This document shows, one piece after another, positions 39,224 to 46,660 of a stretch of 64,000 bases of DNA. The notes under the pieces are model-generated. The model had not been told where the DNA came from. It did no database searches and worked only from the letters and a program-made list of their open reading frames with translations. Both the position numbers and the translations under genes were made by a program. Location: assembly GCF_018417535.1 (NCBI RefSeq), contig NZ_CP070977.1, positions 1,240,001 through 1,304,000 on the forward strand, read 5' to 3'. Numbering within the stretch: the stretch's first letter is position 1; the number at the start of each line of letters is the position of its first letter. The DNA is from Burkholderia pyrrocinia. Its GTDB lineage: Bacteria; Pseudomonadota; Gammaproteobacteria; Burkholderiales; Burkholderiaceae.

Positions 39224-39739
39224 TCAGGCCTGTATCGCGTAGATCCGATCGGTGACCTCCGTCTGGCCGATCCGGCTCGTTTCGATACCGGCCAATTGCC
39301 AGCCGTTGTGCTCATAGAAGCCGATCGCGCGGACGTTGCCTTCCAGCACCTGCAGGTGGACCTTGTCCACGCCGATCGTCCGGGCCCACGCGCGAACGGC
39401 TTCGATCATGCGTTTGCCCGTGCCGCTGCCGTGATGCGAAGGGTGGACGTGCAGGCAGTCGAGCAGCACGCCGAGCGCCGGGTCGACTGGGCGTTCGGCA
39501 CTGACGAAGCCGACGGGCTCGCCATCCGACTCGGCGATCAGCACGAGGCCCCACTCGTCTTCATTGCGATCGAGATATTTCCGCCACCGGAGCGCGTGCT
39601 CCGTCGGCACCTCGTCGGACAGATAGGCCGCCGGAAGGATATGGCTGTATGCGGTTTGCCAACTCAGGGTGTGCAGGCGAGCGATGACGGGCGCGTCGTG
39701 CGTTGTCGCGACGCGAAGCGTGGTCCGGGTTTCCGGCAT
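39224..39739 (-). CDS. GNAT family N-acetyltransferase
   Basis: Product of 171 residues. The acetyl-CoA loop is clear: VLLDCLHVHPSHHGSGTGKRMIEA (motif A, with Q/R-x-x-G-x-G/A replaced by HGSGTGK), and VLEGNVRAIGFYEHNGWQLAG is motif B. AGGAG lies upstream of the chosen ATG at a long spacing of ten bases; an upstream in-frame start is possible. Substrate unknown. Confidence 0.85.
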   Translation of the reverse strand: MPETRTTLRVATTHDAPVIARLHTLSWQTAYSHILPAAYLSDEVPTEHALRWRKYLDRNEDEWGLVLIAESDGEPVGFVSAERPVDPALGVLLDCLHVHPSHHGSGTGKRMIEAVRAWARTIGVDKVHLQVLEGNVRAIGFYEHNGWQLAGIETSRIGQTEVTDRIYAIQA

Positions 39740-39854
39740 GGGTTGGTGACTCCTTCTGCTTGCTCTCTTGATCGGAATGTCTCGTCGCAAAATATACCGT
39801 TCTTTGCGGCATGCATTCCGTGGCGGCTCATCGTCGGGACATCTGCATGCAGGC

Positions 39855-39965
39855 AAAAAAAAATCCCGACGCCTTCAGTGATCGTCGGGATCGAACGGCC
39901 CTGCAAATCATGAGGGCACGAGGAAGACGATACATTACACCAATGTAAGATTGTTGCGCTTTGTC
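39855..39965 (-). ncRNA. candidate small RNA B with terminator
   Basis: On the minus strand: a short hairpin ACATT/AATGT, the block ATCGTCTTCCTCGTGCC (39930-39914; one mismatch to element A), then a stem ATCCCGACG/CGTCGGGAT (39891-39863) followed by nine T (39863-39855). No protein gene precedes this strong terminator. The T-rich/C-rich single-stranded block could pair with Shine-Dalgarno regions. The 5' end is not defined. Confidence 0.45.
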
Positions 39966-40024
39966 GGTTCACGCCAAGTCCCTGCTCTATTCCGCCAAAT
40001 TTCAGGTTTCCGTCGCCGTAAACG

Positions 40025-40120
40025 AAAAAAGCCTGCTCACGCGGAACGCGAGCAGGCAAGAAAACGGATCAGCATTCGAGGCACGAGGGCTGTCCTGGGA
40101 AGATAACGGCACGGCGCGTG
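40025..40120 (-). ncRNA. candidate small RNA C with terminator
   Basis: On the minus strand: CTTCCCAGG, then CCTCGTGCC (40087-40079), then a stem GCCTGCTC/GAGCAGGC (40057-40031) followed by TTTTTT (40030-40025). The distance from the shared block to the terminator (22 bases) is nearly that in element B (23 bases). No protein gene precedes the terminator. Confidence 0.4.
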
Positions 40121-40305
40121 CAAACCTTAGCCGGGAAGGAAGCGACGAACGGATCGGCCCTGAAACGGGCTGCTGCACGTAACGTCGCTATCTGAAAGGC
40201 GCCCGGGTCGCCGAATACCCGGCGTCGCACTCCAGGTCACCGCCATTGCTTCCCGTTGCAAGTCTTCCTATTCTTCAGCGGATAGCGTCACTCCGGAGAC
40301 TGCAA

Positions 40306-40824
40306 ATGAACCGACCGAACTACCGGATATTGGATGTGCCGCTCGTCGGTCAACGAAAAAATTCCGACGGTACGTGGTTGATGCTGGAGAAGGGAAACGA
40401 AGGTCTGCAACCACATGGAGATAGGGCATGCTGGTATGCGGCCGTGTGCATGGTTTCCTATTACCGTCGTCCCGGACCACGTCGTGGCCTACCCAAGATT
40501 TGGCTAAAGGATCAGGGGCTCCCGTTAACGTCGATCAGCGAGCTCGCGAAAGTCGAAGGTCTCGTACCGCTCAAGCGGCCCGACGAAGTCACTGCGGAAT
40601 GGTTGGAAGACGTTCTGAAAAAGCACGGCCCCATCTGGGCAGGCGGTGCTTTCCGCGGCACAGCGCATGCCATCGTTGTCACGGGAGTGCAGGATACAAC
40701 CGTCTTTTACAACGACCCATGGGAACCCCGAGCAAAAGTCACACCCATAAAACTGTTTGATCGTCAGCTTGGACGTTATAAAGGCTGCCTGCTCGTGAAG
40801 GGTTCACTGGACGAATACTATTGA
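40306..40824 (+). CDS. papain-like cysteine protease (C39/AvrRpt2-type)
   Basis: Product of 172 residues. The catalytic triad of papain-like folds is visible: Cys42 (DRACWYAAVCMV), His121 (GTAHAIVVTGV) and Asn136-Asp137 (YNDPWEP). The core WYAAVCMVSYY and the final VKGSLDEYY resemble small bacterial papain-like proteases related to AvrRpt2 and peptidase C39-like domains. No signal peptide, so either a cytosolic enzyme or a cargo for a non-Sec route such as type VI secretion. GGAG lies seven bases before the ATG. Base composition is less GC-rich than neighbours, and no immunity gene is evident. Confidence 0.75.
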   Translation: MNRPNYRILDVPLVGQRKNSDGTWLMLEKGNEGLQPHGDRACWYAAVCMVSYYRRPGPRRGLPKIWLKDQGLPLTSISELAKVEGLVPLKRPDEVTAEWLEDVLKKHGPIWAGGAFRGTAHAIVVTGVQDTTVFYNDPWEPRAKVTPIKLFDRQLGRYKGCLLVKGSLDEYY

Positions 40825-41179
40825 ATTTCGATTCGTTCCGATCGACGAATGACCGTACAACGCTATCGGTGGCGATCGCTTTGCGCTGTCAGCAAAGCCC
40901 CCGCTCAGGTCGACATATCGCACTACCTGGATCCTGAAGCGGATACACGGCTACCCAGCAGTTGATGTCGTGGTTCCTCAGCCACAACCAAAAATTGCAG
41001 CCCATCTCCAATACCGCCTTCGCAGCGCTCGTCGCAAGATCGTTCTTCATCGATTCCCTGTAAGCGAACAAGCCGCCTGAGAGCGGCGGCTGCTTGTTCG
41101 GAACGAGCCGTGGCGACCGCCGAGGCGGCGATCCGTTCTCAGATACAATCGCGCAAATTCAACATCAGGCCATGGCACG
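40825..41179. other. spacer with a strong hairpin
   Basis: About 355 bp. It includes a 9-bp stem CGAACAAGC (41065-41073) / GCTTGTTCG (41092-41100) with an inner CGCC/GGCG pair. A 60-codon minus-strand frame (40889-41071) is present but has no ribosome binding site and no recognisable product. Confidence 0.45.
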
Positions 41180-42286
41180 ATGAGCGGAAACGAACGGCTG
41201 CACGAACTAGATAGCCTCAGAGCATTGGCAGCGATCGGCGTGATCGCCTGGCACTACACGAACCACTTTCATGCGTCTCCGTTTCCCGGTCTGATGGCCC
41301 CGTTCTACGGTCATGGGATGCTGCTCGTCGACTTCTTCTTCGTGCTTTCCGGGTTCGTGCTCGCCCGCACCTACTGGAATGAAAAGCGTTCGCCGAACTT
41401 CTCGTCGAATCTTCGCGATCGAGTCGCACGCCTGTATCCGCTTCACTTCGTCATGCTGTGTCTCGTCGCGATCATGCAATGGGTGCTGGTGCAGCATCTC
41501 GACTCATCCCCGTTTGTCTACGCCTTCAACGACAAGCGAGAATTTGCCCTCAACCTCCTGCTGCTAAACAGAACCGGGCTCGAGCGCGGCTTCTCGTTCA
41601 ACGCGCCATCGTGGTCAATCTCTGCTGAATTCGTCGTAAACTTCGCCTTCCTTGCCGTCATTTCGACCAGGAGAAAGGTATCTTCAGTTCTGGTGGGAAT
41701 TGGATTCGTGGTCGCGCTAGCAGCCATGTTTCGTAACGGCCTGATCAGCAGCGCGACCTTCTTCGGCATCGACAATGATATTTTCCGAGCGACGTTCGGC
41801 TTCTGTATCGGCGTCGCACTGTTCCGCATCAACGACGTGTTCGACAAGGTCTCGGTTCCAAGACCTGCCTACGACCTCCTTGCAGTTGCATCGACTGCGT
41901 GCTTCCTGTACTACTGCGCCGGTTCCAGATTTTCGAGCGCCATGGACCTCGCGATTACTCTGGTTTGCTTTCCCACATTGATTGTCGGGGCGATGCGAGG
42001 GGCTGTCGTCAACAAGGTGCTCAAACTTCCTCCGCTTGTGTTCCTCGGCACCATTTCATATTCGATCTACTTGGTGCACTTTCCGATGCAACTCGCCGCA
42101 CACATAACCGGGATCGCGTCCGGACACGAGTTGCCATATAACAGCCGCAGCTTCTTCGTTGCCTTTTTCATCGCGACCATCGCACTCTCGTGGCTGACAT
42201 ACCGCACCATCGAACTCCCCGGCAAAAATCTGATGAGGAAGCTTTTGGGCCACCGAAACCAGACTACGGCAGCCCATCAAGGCTAG
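41180..42286 (+). CDS. acyltransferase 3 (OafA/YrhL) family membrane protein
   Basis: Product of 368 residues with about ten membrane helices. The family hallmarks are present: LDSLRALAAIGVIAWHY with the catalytic-region His, and DFFFVLSGFVLARTY; the end has SYSIYLVHFPMQ. It O-acylates a surface polysaccharide or lipid using a cytosolic acyl donor. Less GC-rich than the core genes and isolated from any polysaccharide cluster, consistent with acquisition. The ribosome binding site is weak. Confidence 0.9.
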   Translation: MSGNERLHELDSLRALAAIGVIAWHYTNHFHASPFPGLMAPFYGHGMLLVDFFFVLSGFVLARTYWNEKRSPNFSSNLRDRVARLYPLHFVMLCLVAIMQWVLVQHLDSSPFVYAFNDKREFALNLLLLNRTGLERGFSFNAPSWSISAEFVVNFAFLAVISTRRKVSSVLVGIGFVVALAAMFRNGLISSATFFGIDNDIFRATFGFCIGVALFRINDVFDKVSVPRPAYDLLAVASTACFLYYCAGSRFSSAMDLAITLVCFPTLIVGAMRGAVVNKVLKLPPLVFLGTISYSIYLVHFPMQLAAHITGIASGHELPYNSRSFFVAFFIATIALSWLTYRTIELPGKNLMRKLLGHRNQTTAAHQG

Positions 42287-42309
42287 GGTGATGGTCGGGG
42301 CCGGAAGGC

Positions 42310-42428
42310 AATACGCCGCGCCCCGAGCCACGCTCAAAGCGCTCTACGAAACCGATTTCGATTGGCAGGAGGGTTTGCCAGGTACCGACGAGCGCCGGAA
42401 GGCACAGATTGCGCTCGACGAGAACGCC
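42310..42428 (+). pseudogene. fragment of a tyrosine recombinase gene
   Basis: The translation TDFDWQEGLPGTDERRKAQ followed by LDENAG matches residues about 85-115 of the intact integrase at 46657-47778 (FEWQDGLPHTDERRKAQ, LDEN), with high DNA identity. It ends abruptly at about 42428 where antisense metallopeptidase sequence starts. Only the core-binding region remains. Confidence 0.8.
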
Positions 42429-42763
42429 GGCACACGGCCGAACCATTCGCAGAGCTGCTGCTCGTGCCGTGCGCGCTGCCAGCCGCCGGCGCGGATCATC
42501 ACCTCTTCGCGCTGTCCGACGACGCGGCGCATCTGGCGCACGTTCTCGACGGCCGCCCAGAGGTAGGCGACGTCGGCGTCGATCAGGTGCGCATGGTCCT
42601 CATTGTGCAGCGGCGCTCCGTCCCGCAGGAACGTCTCGGTTACCCAGTCGGCAACACCATCGGCCGGCACGATACGGCTGATCCAGTTCAAGTCGCCGAA
42701 CAGCACCTCAGGGGGTGATGGGCGCGTAACGGCCTCACACACTAGCGCTTTCGCTTTTGTCAT
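42344..42763 (-). pseudogene. C-terminally truncated phage metallopeptidase
   Basis: From MTKAKALVCEAVTRP through LFGDLNWISRIVPADGVADW and EEVMIRAGGWQRARHEQQL to CEWFGRVPAF (to about 42430) the product looks like the putative phage metallopeptidase family. After that the frame reads through the antisense of the integrase fragment (SSSAICAFRRSS...), so the native C terminus is lost. An ATG at 42763 starts it. Probably inactive and a recombination scar of a lost prophage. Confidence 0.7.
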
Positions 42764-42857
42764 AATGACTGCCGGCGCTCTCGGCCCCCCGACCTGATTC
42801 CAGCGGACGGCAGAGCGCTAAATCGCGCTACGACCAAAAAAATCACGGGAAGATCAA

Positions 42858-43118
42858 ATGAAGCGAAATCCAGCCTTGCTCTTGGGCATCCTCATCGCAC
42901 TGGAGGACAGCCCACAAGAAGAACTTTCAAGTATTGACCTGAAGGACACATTGAACGAAACGACTCAGTCGAATTACTCGGTGTCTGAAGTTCGATATCA
43001 TGCTCACCTTCTCGGCGATCGCGGTCTCGTCGAGTCTGGCAATCGCGGCCATCGCCTCACGGACTCAGGTCACGACCATCTTGAAGCAGCCCGTCAAAAA
43101 GGCCGAGAGAACCTGTAA
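42858..43118 (+). CDS. DUF2513-like phage protein
   Basis: Product of 86 residues. It starts MKRNPALLLGILIALED, and the later YHAHLLGDRGLVESGN, RLTDSGHDHLEAAR fits the winged-helix-like DUF2513 family often found in prophages. Shorter than typical members. Composition is AT-richer than the core genome. Function unknown, possibly DNA binding. Confidence 0.75.
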   Translation: MKRNPALLLGILIALEDSPQEELSSIDLKDTLNETTQSNYSVSEVRYHAHLLGDRGLVESGNRGHRLTDSGHDHLEAARQKGRENL

Positions 43119-43238
43119 GACCGTATTCGACCAGCCAAACATTCAATCGGTTCTTTCAACGAGCCGGCTCATCGGTTTCGCGCCGCATCGTAGAATTACT
43201 CACCGGGACAATCCGGCACACTACGGGGATTAATAACT

Positions 43239-43544
43239 ATGGCAAAAGTCAGCTTGGCACTCACTTCCGAAGTTGAAATCGGAAAAGTCGATCAAATTCT
43301 GACCGTAAAAAGTACCAATGGCCGCAAGATCGGCGCCCTGAAATTTAGCAAGGGGTCCGTCGAATGGTGGCCGAAGGGCAACAGCGTCAACGCTCACAAA
43401 TACACTTGGGAACAACTGGCTGCGGTACTCGAGGATTCCAAGCCGACGGTGCGAGTTGCAGCAAAGAAGGCAGTGAAACCTGTAGCGAAAAAAACAAAGC
43501 CCACGGTCAAGCGCGTTCCCCGTACCAAACCTAACGCGAAATAA
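43239..43544 (+). CDS. small protein with a lysine-rich histone-like tail
   Basis: Product of 101 residues. A beta-rich N-terminal domain (about 1-67; VKSTNGRKIGALKFSKGSVEWWPKG) is followed by a tail of about 30 residues made of Lys, Ala, Pro, Val and Arg (VRVAAKKAVKPVAKKTKP). The tail resembles histone H1-like or nucleoid-binding extensions, so DNA or RNA binding is likely. Family not identified. Low GC relative to surroundings. Confidence 0.7.
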   Translation: MAKVSLALTSEVEIGKVDQILTVKSTNGRKIGALKFSKGSVEWWPKGNSVNAHKYTWEQLAAVLEDSKPTVRVAAKKAVKPVAKKTKPTVKRVPRTKPNAK

Positions 43545-43554
43545 CACCGCACGA

Positions 43555-43686
43555 AAAAGCCCGCTGGCTATCGCACAGCGGGCTTGAAATGCATGGTGCC
43601 AGCAGGGCGGCGGAAACCCGTCTGCACCTTTCGGCGCGCTGGCTGATCACCTCGCTACGTCTTCCCCGCCGGCGCAGCTAAGGCCG
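43555..43686 (-). ncRNA. C4-like antisense RNA candidate
   Basis: A minus-strand -10 TATACT (43697-43692) with TTTTCG 17 bases upstream precedes GTAGCGAGGTGATCAGCCAG, a GCGCC-GAAA-GGTGC tetraloop hairpin, ACGGGTTTCC and a distal GCTGG that can pair with CCAGC. The RNA ends in a stem AAGCCCGCTG/CAGCGGGCTT (43558-43586) followed by TTTTT. From memory this resembles the C4 antisense RNAs of phages P1/P7, which repress anti-repressor genes. The Rfam covariance model would decide. Surrounding phage genes fit. Confidence 0.5.
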
Positions 43687-43718
43687 AGGCGAGTATAGCG
43701 CGGACACGCCACAACGAA

Positions 43719-43751
43719 AAAGCCCACTGGCTTGTCGGCTCAGCGGGCTTT
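43719..43751. repeat. second copy of the terminator-like hairpin
   Basis: AAAGCCCACTG...CAGCGGGCTTT, nearly the same stem as at 43558-43586 with one mismatch, about 160 bp away, each preceded by CGAAAAAGCCC. Likely terminators duplicated around the RNA candidate. Confidence 0.6.
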
Positions 43752-43826
43752 GGTCGCAACTCTGCAATCTGGCGAAAATCTACACCCTATCCGCCACATT
43801 TGCAAGGGGAATTTTGGCTGTACCCC

Positions 43827-44066
43827 TTACGCCTCGGCGGTCTCAGGAAAAGTTACGTTGTTCCGCTCGAAGAGCGGCGTCAATCGCTGCACGGCCTGTT
43901 GTTCGAGGCCAATGAGGCGCTTCCGGATTATCTGCGCGTTCCGCTCCAGCGTCCGGACCGTGATGTGCGTTTCCTCGGAGATTGCTCGATACGACAGCCC
44001 GTCCTGGCGCTGCCTCGCCTGCGAGTGGCCAGCGATCAGCGCCATGATCGCGTCGCTGTTCGTCAC
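43827..44066 (-). CDS. small helix-turn-helix protein of the phage-like element
   Basis: Product of about 79 residues from a GTG at 44066. GLSYRAISEETHITVRTLERNAQIIRKRL is a good helix-turn-helix; the C-terminal part QRLTPLFERNNVTFPETAEA is short. It follows the methyltransferase fragment by two bases. The start is uncertain, as the ribosome binding site is poor. Confidence 0.5.
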   Translation of the reverse strand: MTNSDAIMALIAGHSQARQRQDGLSYRAISEETHITVRTLERNAQIIRKRLIGLEQQAVQRLTPLFERNNVTFPETAEA

Positions 44067-44068
44067 GG

Positions 44069-44284
44069 TCAACGATTCACGCCGAGCACGCCGTTGTGCA
44101 TCTCCGGCACGATGAGGTAATCGCGCAGATGGCCGTTCTCGATCGCGAGCTTGTTCAAGCTGCGCCAATCGCTGCCCGCTTCGACGAACGCGAGGCGCAC
44201 CCACGTTTTCCACTGCAGCGACGGTACGCCGGGCCGTGATTCCGATTGTGGCGAATCAGCCGCGCCGACGAGCCAGCCAATCAT
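44069..44284 (-). pseudogene. probable fragment of a DNA cytosine methyltransferase
   Basis: Open frame of 71 codons with WVRLAFVEAGSDWRSLNKLA, LRDYLIVPEMHNGVLGVNR, which resembles the target-recognition part of phage C5-methyltransferases. The catalytic PCQ and ENV motifs are absent. Hence a remnant, unless it is a free-standing small protein. It follows the next gene upstream by three bases. Confidence 0.5.
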
Positions 44285-44287
44285 CGG

Positions 44288-44527
44288 TTAATGGCCGACC
44301 TCCGGCTTTTCAAGTAGCTCGAACAGCTGCTCAATCGTTGCATTCGGCATGCACTCGTTAAGCGCGCCGAACACGATTTTGTCGTACAGCACCTGTCCCT
44401 CTTGGGAATCCACCGCGACCCCGTTTGCGGCCGCCAGGGCCTCGACGAGTTTGGTCGCAGCGTCAAGTACTTCGTGGGCTTCTGCCTTGGTGATTGTCGT
44501 CTTCATCCCTGAGTTATCGACGGTCAC
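44288..44527 (-). CDS. hypothetical small acidic protein of the element
   Basis: Product of 79 residues from GTG (72 from an internal ATG at 44506). Helical and acidic: KAEAHEVLDAATKLVEALAA, NECMPNATIEQLFELLEKPEVGH. Not recognised. First gene of a leftward cluster divergent from the 44595 gene. Confidence 0.6.
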   Translation of the reverse strand: MTVDNSGMKTTITKAEAHEVLDAATKLVEALAAANGVAVDSQEGQVLYDKIVFGALNECMPNATIEQLFELLEKPEVGH

Positions 44528-44594
44528 GTCTCAAACTTGAGTCCGCTCGGCCATAGCGGCTCGACCATCTGTAAAAATCCGGAGGAATCGAAGC

Positions 44595-45146
44595 ATGTCG
44601 ACGTCGACACGGAACCCGTGGACGACTGGCGAGAAGCGCCTGCTCGCCCGCCTCTATCCGTCCAACATCCCGTCCAAGGCCCTCTACGCTGCGTTTCCGC
44701 GACGCACACGCAAGTCGGTTCAGACGTACGCCCGAACCGTGCTCAAAGTCACGCGCCCACCTCGACGCCGCGGCCAGTTCGCGACGCCTGCGTGGGATCG
44801 CATGCGCGCCATGCTCGAGAACGAATCGCTATCGGTTCGCGAGCTGGTGCAGCGTTGTGGCGTCACACAGCAACGGGTCAGCGAGCTGCTGACACTTCAC
44901 CGCACCGAGGTGCATATCGTCGACTGGATTCCGCCCGTCGGTCGCGCTCAGTGGCGATCAGTTTGGGCCTACGGAAACAAGCCCGATGTGCCCTGCCCGG
45001 GTTCGATCAAGTCGGATGCAGCCCGCAGCGCCATGAAGCGCAATCCGTTCCTTGCCGCAGCGGGTCTTGTGACGATCCCTGTCGGCGAGCGCGGCCGCGT
45101 CATTCAGCATTCCATGGATGTCGACGAAGAGGAGCTCGCAGCATGA
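44595..45146 (+). CDS. DNA-binding protein with helix-turn-helix (phage-like)
   Basis: Product of 183 residues. The N-terminal region (NPWTTGEKRLLARLYPSNIPSKALYAAFPRRTRKSVQTYA) looks like a Myb/SANT-like HTH. A second helical module (LSVRELVQRCGVTQQRVSELLTLH) is a classic HTH. GGAGGAATC precedes the ATG. It heads the rightward cluster 44595-47778 in which each gene overlaps the next. Likely a regulator or homing-type DNA-binding protein. Confidence 0.75.
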   Translation: MSTSTRNPWTTGEKRLLARLYPSNIPSKALYAAFPRRTRKSVQTYARTVLKVTRPPRRRGQFATPAWDRMRAMLENESLSVRELVQRCGVTQQRVSELLTLHRTEVHIVDWIPPVGRAQWRSVWAYGNKPDVPCPGSIKSDAARSAMKRNPFLAAAGLVTIPVGERGRVIQHSMDVDEEELAA

Positions 45147-45379
45147 GCACGCGAACCCTCATCGAGATCAACCACGACTTCCTGCAGCGGCTGCTCGACG
45201 ACCCCGCGGGACTTGCCGTCACGTTGCGGTCTGTCTGCTGCGACCACCAGGCCGAGCTGAACGACGACAACGAGCGCGGCCGCGCGCTCGACCTCGGCGG
45301 TGGTATCCGCATCATCTACCGCCGTCACCACAGCGAGGACGCGCGCTTCGTCACCAAATACGTGGACATCGACCTATGA
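45143..45379 (+). CDS. hypothetical protein of the element
   Basis: Product of 78 residues starting STRTLIEINHDFLQRLLDD and ending FVTKYVDIDL; compact alpha/beta, no motif recognised. ATG overlaps the previous stop (ATGA) and its own stop overlaps the start of the DUF5131 gene in the same way, so all three are translationally coupled. Confidence 0.7.
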   Translation: MSTRTLIEINHDFLQRLLDDPAGLAVTLRSVCCDHQAELNDDNERGRALDLGGGIRIIYRRHHSEDARFVTKYVDIDL

Positions 45380-46470
45380 GCGAGAACAGCAAAATTGAAT
45401 GGTGTGATTCCACGTGGAATCCGTGGGAAGGCTGCCAGAAGGTCGGCCCTGGCTGCAATCACTGCTACGCCGAGGCGCGCAATGCGCGCTTCGGCGGCGG
45501 CACGGCTGTGAACTGGGGACCCGGCGCGGCGCGCCGCCGCACCTCGGCCACGAACTGGCGCAAGCCACTCGCATGGAACGCGCAACCGTTCGTCGAGTGC
45601 GTTGCGTGCCACTGGCGTGGCGCACGACGCGATTTCGTACGACGCGGCCCGAACGATCTGCTGTGGGAAATGTGCCCCATGTGCAACAGCGTCGATTTCA
45701 TACCAGCACGCATGCGCGTGTTCTGCGCGTCGCTCGCCGACGTGTTCGACAAAGCTGTCGATCCGGCGTGGCGCGTTGACCTGTTCAGGTTGATCGCCAA
45801 GACGCCGAACCTCGACTGGCTGCTCCTGACGAAGCGGATCGGCAACGCGCACGCGATGCTCAACGAAGTCGTCGACCAGCTGTCGTGCGGGCTCAACACG
45901 TGGGACGAGCTGCCTTGGCCGGGCGTCTGGCTCGGCGCGACGATCGTCGATCAGGTCGAGGCCGATCGCGACATTGAAAAGCTTCTCATGACGCCCGCGC
46001 GCCGCCGATTCCTGTCCATGGAGCCGCTGCTCGGTCCGGTCGATCTTCGCTCGTGGTTCGATCCGACTGGCGTCTGCTGCATGCAGGAAATGCAGTCCTG
46101 CGAAAACTGCCCTGCCGATGCGCCATGGATTCATGGTCCGACCACTGACTATGCCGAGGACGGTTCGGGATATAGCTCGCCCGAAATCGACTGGGTGATC
46201 GTCGGCGGCGAAAGCGGCCCCGGCGCGCGGCCGATGCATCCCGACTGGGCCCGTGCGCTGCGCGACCAGTGCGCGACCGCCGGCGTGCCGTTCCTGTTCA
46301 AGCAATGGGGCGAGTGGCTGCCGGTCGAGCCGAACGGGACCGCCATCAGAGGGTGCGGGGTGACGCCTGTTCGCGAACCTGCCTTTCGCTTCGCGGCGAA
46401 CCACCACTTCACCAAAGTCGGCAAGCGCTCCGCCGGCCGCCACCTCGACGGTCGGCTGCAAGCCGTGTAG
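45376..46470 (+). CDS. DUF5131 family (phage Gp37/Gp68-like) protein
   Basis: Product of 364 residues. The N terminus NSKIEWCDSTWNPWEGCQKVGPGCNHCYAE carries the Cys cluster typical of this radical-SAM-like family (C-x-x-C type CNHC). The end WVIVGGESGPGARPMHPDW and FLFKQWGEW are diagnostic. Two extra CxxC pairs (VACHWRG region; MCPMCN) suggest a zinc insertion. Function unknown; common in prophages. Coupled to the previous gene by ATGA. Confidence 0.9.
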   Translation: MSENSKIEWCDSTWNPWEGCQKVGPGCNHCYAEARNARFGGGTAVNWGPGAARRRTSATNWRKPLAWNAQPFVECVACHWRGARRDFVRRGPNDLLWEMCPMCNSVDFIPARMRVFCASLADVFDKAVDPAWRVDLFRLIAKTPNLDWLLLTKRIGNAHAMLNEVVDQLSCGLNTWDELPWPGVWLGATIVDQVEADRDIEKLLMTPARRRFLSMEPLLGPVDLRSWFDPTGVCCMQEMQSCENCPADAPWIHGPTTDYAEDGSGYSSPEIDWVIVGGESGPGARPMHPDWARALRDQCATAGVPFLFKQWGEWLPVEPNGTAIRGCGVTPVREPAFRFAANHHFTKVGKRSAGRHLDGRLQAV

Positions 46471-46480
46471 TCACGCCTGC

Positions 46481-46660
46481 ATGAAGCGCTGGCTCGAGCG
46501 CAATCACTGGCCGTTCGCGGTCAACATCGCCGGCGTGCCGCTCGTCGCGCGGGAGTACTACGACGCGCGCATGAATGGCACCGCACCGCCATCAGCGCAC
46601 ACGCGCCGGCCCCGCGCCGCCGCACAGGAAGAACCCAATTTCGCCGCACTCAAAACATGA
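46481..46660 (+). CDS. DUF4224-like small protein overlapping the integrase gene
   Basis: Frame of 59 codons: MKRWLERNHWPFAVNIAGVP, then LVAREYYDARMNG and a Pro/Arg-rich tail. The core matches the C-terminal part of DUF4224 proteins that commonly precede phage integrases (WLRERGWPFxVxxxGxPxVxRxY). The usual N-terminal segment is missing. Its TGA overlaps the integrase ATG (ATGA), so it probably couples integrase translation. Possibly an excisionase-type helper, but this is not established. Confidence 0.65.
   Translation: MKRWLERNHWPFAVNIAGVPLVAREYYDARMNGTAPPSAHTRRPRAAAQEEPNFAALKT

Larger units (their letters stand above)
39740..40305. other. gene-free stretch with two orphan minus-strand terminators
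   Basis: About 566 bp without a convincing protein gene. It holds two intrinsic terminators facing left (ending at 39855 and 40025) and the blocks that define candidate small RNAs B and C. Confidence 0.5.

Noticed and set aside
40889..41071. 60-codon minus-strand frame beside the papain-like protease as an immunity gene
   Set aside because: It is oppositely oriented, lacks a ribosome binding site and has no immunity-protein features.
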